Below, piece by piece: positions 48,033 through 57,508 of a stretch of 64,000 nt of DNA; positions within the stretch are counted from its first letter, which is position 1, and the number at the start of each line of letters is the position of its first letter. A program made the position numbers and the translations under genes. Source of the stretch: Erythroxylum novogranatense (lineage: Eukaryota > Streptophyta > Magnoliopsida > Malpighiales > Erythroxylaceae); the NCBI GenBank assembly GCA_029891385.1, contig CM057227.1, forward strand, positions 93,892,818 to 93,956,817, given 5' to 3'. Below the pieces are notes generated by a model, which worked only from the letters and a program-made list of their open reading frames with translations, was not told where the DNA came from and did no database searches.

Positions 48033-48499
48033 TCAATCGACGGGTAACCTCGAAACCTGAACCTGAGCTGCACTACCATGCGATCTCCTACTCAGTGCAT
48101 CGGCCACCACATTGGCCTTCCCTAGATGATACTCAATCGTGCAGTCGTAGTCCTTCAGTAACTCTATCCATCTCCTCTGTCTCAGATTGAGCTCTCTCTG
48201 ACTCAACAGATACCTCAAACTCTTATGATCAGTGAAGATCTGGAACGTCTCCCCATACAGATAATGTCTCCAGATCTTCAAAGCAAATACAATTGCAGCC
48301 AACTCCAAGTCATGCACTGAATAATTCACCTCGTGAGACCTCAACTGTCTCGAGGCATACGCTATAACTCTCCCATGCTACATCAATACACATCCCAATT
48401 CCTGATGCGAGGCATCACTGTACACTAAAAAGCCTCCAGTACCAGAAGGAATGCCTAACACCGGTGCAGTCGTCAACCGATGTTTCAGCTCCTCAAAGC
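48033..48499 (-). pseudogene. Element C RNase H
   Basis: Starts around the FLVYSDASHQELGCVLM segment (first catalytic Asp near 48,420). A stop and frame change occur near 48,378. It continues with [20 protein letters not shown] (Glu), [20 protein letters not shown] (Asp), [16 protein letters not shown] and [16 protein letters not shown] (last Asp), ending 48,033. All four acidic positions are present. Confidence 0.9.
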
Positions 48500-49400
48500 T
48501 CTTCTGGCACTCCTCAGACCATCTAAACGACACATTCTTCCTCAATAGCTTCGTCAAAGGGGCGGAGATCAACGAAAACCCTTCGATGAACCTCCGGTAA
48601 TATCCGACCAATCCTAGGAAACTCCGACAACTCGCACTCCTCGTAATCTCCCAACTCATAATCGCTCTATCTTATGAGGATCCACCGATACCCTCACCGG
48701 ACACCACGTGCCCCAGAAATACAATCTCATCAAGCCAAAATTCACACTTAGTGAATTTGGCGAATAGCTGTCTCTCTCTCATGATCTGAAGGACAATCCT
48801 CAGATGCTCAGCGTGCTCTTGTCTACTCCTCGAATAAACCAGAATATCATCAATAAATACAATCACAAACCGATCCAGGTAGGGCTGAAAAACTCTATTC
48901 ATCAAAGCCATGAAGGCTGCTGGGGCATTAGTCAACCCAAACGGCATCACTAAGAACTCGAAATGCCCGTACCTGCTCCTGAAAGCACTCTTAGGCACAT
49001 CGGCCTCTGCAATTCTCAACTGATAGTAACCTGATCGCAGGTCCAACTTAGTGAACACCTGGGCTCCCTGCAACTGATTAAATAAATCGTCAATCCTAGG
49101 TAGTGGATACTTGTTCTTCACTGTCACCCGATTCAACTGCCTATAATCAATACACAGTCTCAGAGTCCCGTCCTTCTTCTTCACAAATAGTACCGGAGCT
49201 CCCTATGGCTAAACACTCGGTCTAATGAACCCCTTATCCAAGAGCTTCGCGAATCGAGCCTTAAGCTCTCTCGCCCGGTGCCATCCTATACGGAGGTATC
49301 GATATAGAGGCGGTATCGGGAACGAGATCAATCTCAAACTTTGTCTCCCGCTCTGGCGGCAATCCCGGTAACTCCTCGAAAACACATCCGAAATTCCTAA
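48500..49400 (-). pseudogene. Element C reverse transcriptase
   Basis: The lead-in near 49,400-49,185 reads DVFEELPGLPPE and PPYRMAPGE, then LLDKGFIRPSV interrupted by two stops before [12 protein letters not shown]. The 49,184-48,672 frame has [57 protein letters not shown] (catalytic Asp-Asp) and FLGHVVS. The thumb region follows in another frame with SFLGLVGYYRRFIEGFS near 48,620. One stop is a Trp codon changed to TAG, which is one G-to-A change on the sense strand. Confidence 0.92.
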
Positions 49401-50150
49401 CTACGGAACATCCCGAAATCTCACCGACTGAATCCACCACGTGAGCCGATATGCCTCACAACCTCCCCGCATCAATATCAGGCACTTAAAAGGATATCAT
49501 CCTCGGCACCGCCCGACTAACTCCTCGAAAAATAACCTCGGGTGACCAGAGATTCCAAGACAACCTCCTTGGTATAACAATCCATGATAGCCCTATGCGC
49601 ATCAACCACCCATCCCCAATATCACGTCAATCTCCTCGAGGCAAAATGATCGATCAAGACTTCAGAATCGCTCGGTCGATCCGAACCGACACCCTATACG
49701 CACCTCTCCCAATACAACAGATTACCTAGAGGTGTACTCACCTCTAACCCATATTGTAACCTCGCCTATCTCCATGCATCTACATGCTAAATCCGGTGTA
49801 ATGAAAGAATGAGGATCCAGATCCAACAATGCATATGCTTCAAAACCAAATCGAAGCATACCCGCAACAACATCCGGGAATCTGGGCCTCGCCGAGTCAT
49901 GGCATAGACTGGTTTGGATCGCTGCTCTCGCCGGTCCTCTCGACCTCACTGCGGACCCTCTGCTCGGCCTCGGCCTCGGCCTCTCCATCCCGATCCACCT
50001 CTACGGCTCTCATTGCAGTGGTATTGCCGCTCGATCTTTCACCATAGTAGACTGGCTCCCAAAGTCTCTGGCGTTCCTTACAGTGGTCCATCGAGCCACA
50101 CCTCAAACAGCTCCGCATAACCATCGACACTCTCCATCGTGCCTTTTGTC
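49401..50150 (-). pseudogene. Element C zinc knuckle and aspartic protease
   Basis: Near 50,110-50,070 the reading CLRCGSMDHCKER is a damaged CCHC knuckle with spacing disturbed after the His. Near 49,880-49,790 VVAGMLRFGFEAYALLDLDPH leads into SFITPDLACR, which matches the plant gypsy protease except that the D-S/T-G triplet and following residues are lost. Near 49,640-49,600 EEIDVILGM marks the second half. Several small indels are needed to join these parts, so the protease is dead as read. Confidence 0.82.
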
Positions 50151-50930
50151 ACAATGCTCGATAAAGGAACAGATCGCTCAAACTCGCACCGCCGCCACCA
50201 CTACCATCTGCACTAATCGCCCCTCTGCCCATGACCGGTCTGTTTAGCCCCTCCTGCGGACTGAAGGGCCTACTCGACGCTTCTTGAACCCTCCGCCAAG
50301 ATCGCCTCGATCATCACTAGACCTCTTAATCTGGTCCCCGACGGGCCTCACCATCTGTTGTCTCAAGAATGCCTATCCTCACAGAAGCCACTGGCTCAAT
50401 GAAATTACCCATGTCAGACCTGGCCAAAAGAGTACGGATCTCCAGATTGAGTCCGCCCTCAAAACGCCGACACCTGTCAGCCTCAGTAGCAACCAATGTA
50501 GAAGCATAGACCATCAGCTCGTTGAACCGCACCTCATAATCGGCACTGTCCCTGTCTCAGCTCTAAGAACTCTTGCAACTTCATTTCCAGATAGACCTTG
50601 GGCATGTAATTGTCCTTGAAGTCCCTCAGAAAATCATCCCATGTCAGTGTACAGGGCCTGGTGGTACTGCCCGGAACAGTCTTCCACCACTAGTATGCAA
50701 GACCCTGTAACAAAGAGACCGCATAATCAAACCTCTCCTCAGGGTCGCAATCCATCTGATCGAGGACTCTCTCAGTCCTTTCTAGCCATCCCTCAGCCTT
50801 CGCAGGGTCGGTGCTGCCATAGAAGTCAACAGCTCCCTGCTTACGCAGTCGAACGTATCTCCGTTCCCGTCTCACAGGAACTCAAGGAGGCAACTCCTCT
50901 GAATGAGGCATCGGGGACTCCCTACTAGCT
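50151..50930 (-). pseudogene. Element C gag
   Basis: Pieces in three frames: RERRYVRLRKQGAVDFYGST and AKAEGWLERTERVLDQM with DYAVSLLQG (50,875-50,690), then weaker similarity, then VATEADRCRRFEGGLNLEIR (50,490-50,420), which matches the end of the Retrotrans_gag domain. The 5' end near 50,910 begins MPHSEELPP followed by a stop. Gag forms the virus-like particle. It lies about 160 bp from the primer site. Confidence 0.85.
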
Positions 50931-51072
50931 CCTACCGATTCCAGGTCAGCTGATAGCTCAACTCGATCTCCAAGGACGAATGACCTAAAACAGACAAGAA
51001 ATTCCGATCAGTTCTGCTATTCTTACAGTGATTCTAGCCTAAAATACACAATGCCCAAAAGATGCCAAACCA

Positions 51073-51087
51073 TACTCTGATACCACT
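51073..51087 (-). promoter_or_regulatory. Element C primer binding site (tRNA-Met type)
   Basis: The minus strand reads GTGGTATCAGAGT, close to the site in A, B and D with one terminal change, a few nt inside the right LTR. Confidence 0.82.
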
Positions 51088-51090
51088 TAA

Positions 51091-53796
51091 TGTAGCGCCC
51101 CCTCACCGTAGGGTACACATCGGGACGCCCGAAGGTCGCTCCGACACGTATCCCACGATAAAGGTGCACTATCAGAAAATTTCACTAATAGTCCACATGG
51201 CATCGCAATAATTAAAACCATAATATATCATAAATCAGTAAATTTTAACATCCAAAATAATCTCGATACAGTCATCCAATATCAGAATAGACAAGTCTAT
51301 CAGTCCCCTAAACAAAACCAAAAAGGAAACTGATACAAGCATCTATCCTAAGTCATCCACAAAAATCCAACCCAGCTGACCGACCTGTGTGCCATCGCTT
51401 CTCTTGCCAGCACGCTCGCACGGCAGGAAAAGACTATCTCCGGAACTAGGAGTCTACTCTATCGATCCTAAAAAATATATTGCAATTTTGGGTGAGTTTG
51501 CGAACTCAATGAGAAACCATCATCGATGGTTCACTCAAATCATGCATTACGCAGATTGCGTACAGCACGACACAGTAAGATACAATTAGTGTATAACAAT
51601 TTGCAGAATTTTATAACAATTTGCAGTATCATGTCACAATTCATGATATGCAACAGCGGTTTACGATGAGCATGTAACATTTTGCAATCTCTCATGTCAT
51701 CACATAATTCAGTAAGTGTCGCAATTCAATCAGTTGTGTGTATATAATGCATATGAGACTCTTTTCCAGTTATTCAGTGTTGTGCTCAAGTGCTCACCAA
51801 GATTCGGTGGGGACGCGCGTGATTTCTCCCTCGTGCTCGAGGCCCGGTTAGTACAGTGTTAGAGCTCGAGGCTCATTTCAGTAAAAATTCTGACTTGGGT
51901 CACAACGTTCATTATCTGATCATGCATTTATGCATGTAAAGCGATGTTTAGTAATTTACAGTGTACGGCTATAAAAGCCCAGTATTGCAATTCCCAGTGT
52001 CATACAGTAGTCCAATCCAATACAGTAAAAGCATGAAATTCGCTCCTATACATTTCAGTAATCATGTAATTCACCTTTGCATGTAGTCATACAGAGCATT
52101 TAAGCAATCAGGAATTTGAGAAACCAACTAGGTTACTCACCTGTAACTTCCGAGCTACTGCCTGGAAGTTCCAGCAATGTTCTTGGAATGACGATCCAAC
52201 GGTGCCTCTATAACAGTTAAATACAGTCCCATTACTAGATGCTCAATTAAACAATTCAGTGATGCATATGTCTCGATGAAATTATGTACAATGCATGTTC
52301 AAGATTTTCCCGGAGCTAAAACCCAATTTAGAACTCTTAGGCCTAATTCTAACTCTTCTCTCAATTGATCGACAATAATTGATCCAATCCTAAAATCCAG
52401 TTCAATTTCCTCAATTCAAACTCCCTATAACAATTTGCTATTCATTGGATCAAAGCCTTTATTAAAAATCCCAATTAAAACTCCAATTGTCCCAATTCAA
52501 TACTTAGGTCACATTATGAACCATAATTGACCTTATTCTCTATAAATCAATACCATTTAAGTTAAATTCTAACTTCCATAATTATCCTCAATTGTAGACC
52601 TCTTTCCCTAGTTCATAATGAATTGAGAATCACCTCAATCGGAGGTCTATACCATAAATTATGCCCAATAAACTAACACTCATCCATTCAGAATTTCTAT
52701 CCCTCGTCGCGACCTACGCCCCTTTGCCGCGACGTGGGAAGCTCGTTCATCGCAACGTGGAGACTGCTTGTCGCGACGAATAAATCCACGCTCGTCGCGA
52801 CGTCCAACCGAGCTCGTTGTGATGAAGAAATCATTATTCTTCGCGACGAAGCCCTCACGCCTCTCTGGCGGCATTGTCATGACGCGTAAGGTCCGATCGT
52901 CTTCTCCGATCGATTTCCTCCATTTATGCTCTTTAAGCTCAACATTTAACACCCTAACTACTCAATCAACCATAATAAATGCCATAAATGCCTGGAACAA
53001 CCATTAATAACAACATTAAAGCCATAAATACTCACCAATCACAGCCTCAATCCACAAATCCCTCAGATCACCGTAAACCCTAAAATCTTTCAAACTCAAC
53101 GATAAACCACTCTCAAGCTTCTCAACCTTCATCAATCACATTTAACAAGTTAGCTTAGCACAATGAGAAGAAAACCATAAGAAAAGATCGAAGAATTCTC
53201 AAAGATGGAAGAAATCGAAGAACACCGTGGGAGGAGAGGAGAAGAATGCTAAGCCTTAGGGAAATATTCCCAAATTTCAAACCTATCTATTTATAGACAT
53301 AGGTCTCCAAATCAGTTCAAATTTCAGTCTCTAAATTTCAATGGCTCCATATTTTTATTTCCTAACATTATGACTCTAATTTTTCCATCGCCATTGGACA
53401 ATTCTTTCAGTACTATACAGTCAATCGGTCTGTCACTCCAAAATTTTCAGTCCGGGCATTTTCTCCCGAATTTTCCGAAAATTTCCTATAAGCCACTATC
53501 AATTATCAATCACTCTTAAACTATACTAAATCAGTCATTCAAGCCCACTTACTCCTAATTTCTCAATCGATTGCAATCCAGTCAGTTCAGTCAGTCCACA
53601 ATCCAATCAATTCGTACTCACAATTAAAATGCCGGAAAATCATGAATGCATGTACCTATGAATAAATGCATATGCAATAAACCTGTTCCTCTATAATCAG
53701 AGGCCAGTAACATGCTCAATCAGTGAATGCAATGAAACCTATCAGTCTGACCCAATATTACCAAAATATCCTTGCTATCAGTAACGGGATGTTATA
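51091..53796 (-). repeat. Element C 5' LTR (right copy)
   Basis: 2,706 bp, the driving LTR. In sense order: CT-rich leader, donor 1 ATTG/GTGAGT at 53,035, intron 1 with the palindrome array, acceptor GTTATAG/A at 52,208, mini-exon 52,207-52,141 (67 nt), donor CAG/GTGAGTAACC at 52,140, and acceptor at 51,468, which here is TTTTTTAG/G. The outer end is TA rather than CA, a likely C-to-T mutation. Confidence 0.9.
52704..52850. repeat. CGTCGCGACG-type palindrome array, C right LTR
   Basis: About seven units in 147 bp including CGTCGCGAC, GCCGCGACG, CATCGCAACG, TGTCGCGACGA, CGTCGCGACG, CGTTGTGATGA and TTCGCGACGAA. Same position as in the left LTR. Confidence 0.88.
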
Positions 53797-53801
53797 GCAA
53801 A

Positions 53802-56800
53802 GATAGCAAATGCACTCAATTGACTTATTCCGGGGTATGAAAGATTTTAAAAAATTATGATATGATTGCGTGATTATGTATTGAACATGTGTCTTGAATT
53901 TTGGATTAATGGACTATAATTAGTATATTGGAATTTATTGTATAAGTGGGAGATTGATGGTGTGATATGTGCACCTAGACTAGGAAAAATGTTAAATGGC
54001 AAGACAAATTGATACATGAAAGTTTAGGTTAACTAGGTCTATGAAATAGTGACACTTGGCAATGGAGAATGAGTGACAAATGGCTTAGATAATTGGGTGG
54101 CAAGTGGCCTAGGAAACTATAAGACAAATAGACCAAATATTAAGTGACACTTGGTGGTTGGAGTAGAAGATATGTAACATGCCTCTTTACTCGACAAGTG
54201 TTTGGACAACTTTCCAAACCCTTGCCACACACCCACACCCACGATTCCCACACTTGAAAGACCATCTTTTTCTTGTTTTTGGTTACATGCTCCCTTCTTC
54301 TTTCTTCTCACCATCGACTTACACCCATAACCCTCAAAACCTTGAGATCTTGCTAAAATTTTGCACTTTGTCACTCCAAAATTTTGTTATCTTTATCTTG
54401 TTGCTGAAATCCCTTTCTATTTTCACCGTGTTCTTGGAGTTGTGTTTGTATGTTTGGAAGGCTAGGTTAGCTTAATCGTTGAATATGCTTTGAGCAGAAC
54501 AAGTAAATTGATTTATTGATCTATTATGATGTATGTTAGCATAACATTCATGATGATTAAATTTAGATGGGATTTATGTATGGTTGACGATGAGTGGTGT
54601 TGGAATTTGATGGATGAATTGGTTTTGTTTTGATGTATGAAATCGTAGGTTAAAGGTTGTTCAATGGGTGATTTTAGGTTAACATTTAAAGTATAATGAA
54701 GCTGAATTTATGCTAAAGAAAGTTGTTAGTGTAGTGTTCTTAAAATGGGAAAGAACTAGGACTACATGTATGATAATGAATGATAGTTTTTATTATGATT
54801 TTTGATGCATGAAAGACTAGTTTATGAGTTACTAATTGAATGATTTTGAATTGAAGATGGAGATGAAGTTTATAAGGAAAATGAAGTATTATTAAGGTAT
54901 AATCAATGGACTATTATGATGTTAGAATATGGAAAGAAAAAAAAGAAGGAAATGGATGGTGAACTTTTTGTTCACCCATCCCACGACCGTGGGAGCTACA
55001 TTAACTCCTTCCCACTATCATGGGCAATGTTTTGACAAGAGAACAATTTTTTTAGTCTTTTCATGATTGTGGAAAGGTACCCCACGATCATGGGCAACGT
55101 TTTGAAGTGAAAAATTTATGTTTATGTGTGATTGTTGAACCAAATAAGGATAAGTTATTTTACCTTGGTGTATTTGGACTTGATTAGGGCTTGATATGAA
55201 CCTAGATGGTTGCTTTATCGATTGGTTAAGGGTTTGATAAGTCTAGGTTGTTAATTACTGTGATAATTTAAGGAATGGATTGTCCTGATATCAATGTACT
55301 CAAATCTAGAATTTATGAGTTGTTAAAGGAATGAAGGTGTTATTGGGAATGCAAATGTCATCCAAAGGGTGTGAGAAATGTGAATTAGGTATGAATGAAT
55401 GAGAATTGGGGAATTGTGTGAATATATATGGCTAGAAATGGATAGGTAAATGAATGATTGATGAATCTAGAATAATCAAGTTTACTTAAGGCATAAATCT
55501 AACTTCTAATAAGTAATGTACAAGATATGATGTATAATGATCAAGACTTATAAATAAGGATACATACTCGAGAAAGTCAATTGAGCATACATTGATCATG
55601 AGATATAAACATATGGATGTAATGTGTGAACTATATGTGTGCATTTCATGATTAAAGAAGCACAAGTACATCGCCAGCATCCAAATATTTCCAAATCTTC
55701 AAGGTAATAGCGTATCTGGAGCGTACTGTGAGTTAACTTAGATGTTTCTCACTACGATTGATTTATTTTTGTTTAAATTTCAGTTACTGACTCGTTACTT
55801 ACATAGTTGTGATATTTTTGGGCATTGTTGGTCTAAGGAGTTTGATATTCAGGAATGTATTGGAAGTGCTTACTAATTCTATGTGAATGGGGAAATGTGT
55901 TCTCAACAGAATGTTGAATGCCAAACTCAGATCTGAAGAATATGATAAATGTCTGAGAACATTGAGTAAAAGGTATTGATAGCATAATGTGTGTATTGAT
56001 GCATTCCATCACTTGAATATGCATGATCAAATAAAGAAGTTGTGACCGGAGTGACTAACGTGAAAAAGAGCTTTAAGCTCAGGAATGTGCTCAAAGAGCC
56101 ACAGGCTTAGTAATTAATAATCCTAGTATCCACAATGGATATAGGAAAATATATGAAATGAGCCCAGTATCCACACAGTAAATAGACGCTTGGTCACAAC
56201 AATGTAAAAATGAAAGTGGAGTCATATGTGCATTTGCATATATAACTTTACATGTATCATGCAAAAGATTTCAATGAATTATTGAATAGTTTTAATGCGA
56301 TATGCAATATTTCTATACATGTTGTACTTATTGAAATATGATGAAAGGTGATATGGTATATGCAATCGAATGATATGATGTACTTGTTGAATTTGGATAT
56401 TTACTTATAATATTTATGTTCTAAATTGAGTGAGCACATCGATGATAGTTCACTCACTGAGTTCGCAAACTCATCAAAATTGCAACATTGTTTTTTAGGT
56501 ATAAGGGAGACCTAGCTTTTAAGGTAAATTAGTAGAAGTCTAGTACTATCAACTTGGGAAACAAAAATGGCTCAAAGGTCTAGTCAGCTGACATTGAAGA
56601 GTCTAGCTAGGATATTTTAGTTTAACATCCCATCTCATCTTAGATATTTTGTATATAGAGCAGTAAACTCTTAGATGTTTTTGAAATGTAAATTTATAGA
56701 TTATGAAATGTAATGTTTATACACGAGTTATAAATTGTAGTTACACAATGAATGTTATGTTTGTGAATGAAATGAGAATGCTTGATCTTTTGAAGATCCT

Positions 56801-56864
56801 GTGATATGTGTGTTGCCATAAATAAGTTAATGTGATTACTTTAACTTGCCATTCCCATAGGATA
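53802..56864 (+). repeat. Tandem duplication copy 2 (right part) running into LTR I
   Basis: 53,802-54,914 matches 42,190-43,313; the rest is unique here. Together with the left part (LTR start near 43,665) it forms an LTR of the A/B/C type, interrupted by C. Predicted leader: donor AACAA/GTAAAT at 54,503 (GTAAGT in copy 1), palindromes at 54,980-55,094, mini-exon about 55,658-55,727, donor GTGAGTTAAC at 55,728, acceptor GTTTTTTAG/G ending 56,498. The TGACCGGAG..AGCTTTAAGCTCA block and the GTTCGCAAACTCAT block are shared with B. No internal region follows, so I read it as a solo LTR or a rearranged copy. Confidence 0.7.
54980..55094. repeat. CCCACG..CGTGGG-type palindrome array in LTR I
   Basis: CCCACG-AC-CGTGGG (54,980-54,993), CCCACTATCATGGG (55,011-55,024) and CCCACGATCATGGG (55,081-55,094), with a weaker partial unit near 55,062. 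Same relative place as the arrays in A-D. Confidence 0.75.
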
Positions 56865-57508
56865 TGTAACATCCCATCACTGAAGGGAAGGGTAATTTGG
56901 TCATTTGGGACGGATTAGGCGAGTGTAAATATACCTCGGTATGTTTATGCATCGTATAGACTCTATATTTATATGAATGGTAATTTTTGCACATGCACAT
57001 GATTGTACATGCATTCATGACATTTCCTGGCATATGTATTTATTGTGAAAAATATGTTATTTGTGTTTGAAAAATTGAATTGGAGTGATTTATGTGTGTT
57101 TTACATTTTTAGGGACTTTTAGGAATTTTTCTGGAATTTTTCGGGAAAACTTTTTGGACCGGAAAAATTGCCAAGAGGCAGGTTGATTGGATTTTCGGTA
57201 CTGGAAATGACTGTCCAATGGAACTGGACTATGAGACATATGATTTTAGGAATTATGAACTTTGAGTCATTAGAATTTGGAGACCAATTGGACTAGAAAT
57301 TGAATTGAAAGGAGAAAGGACCTTAAGAGAGTATAGGAAGAAGACAAGTGGCAAGTGACACATGTCACTTGCCTACTTAGTCTTAGACTTAAAGTTTATT
57401 AAATTAACCTAAGACACTTAAGCTTCCACGACAGTTTAAGGGAAAGAGTAAAAAAAAAGGTGATTTAAGTTCTTTCTTCTCCTCCATCTGTGGGTTCTTC
57501 TCCCTTCT
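56865..57508 (+). repeat. Partial LTR J, cut by element D
   Basis: Begins TGTAACATCCCATCACTG and resembles the first 640 bp of the A/B/C type LTRs, including a CACATGCACATGATTGTACA-like block and a GGAATTTTTCTGGAATTTTT region also seen in A. It abuts LTR I with no internal sequence between and is broken by D at 57,509; the remainder should lie beyond the window. Confidence 0.7.

Larger units (their letters stand above)
43811..53796 (-). mobile_element. Element C: chromodomain Ty3/gypsy retrotransposon, minus strand
   Basis: 9,986 bp with target duplication GCAAA (43,806-43,810 and 53,797-53,801). LTRs at 43,811-46,507 and 51,091-53,796 (2,697 and 2,706 bp) are highly similar, which implies a young insertion. 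The primer site is next to the right LTR and the polypurine tract next to the left one. Domains on the minus strand run gag, CCHC, protease, RT, RNase H, integrase, chromodomain: the order and contents of a plant chromovirus, probably the Tekay/Del group. Every domain carries stops or frameshifts. The outer 5' terminus is mutated (TATAAC in place of TGTAAC on the minus strand). Confidence 0.92.
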
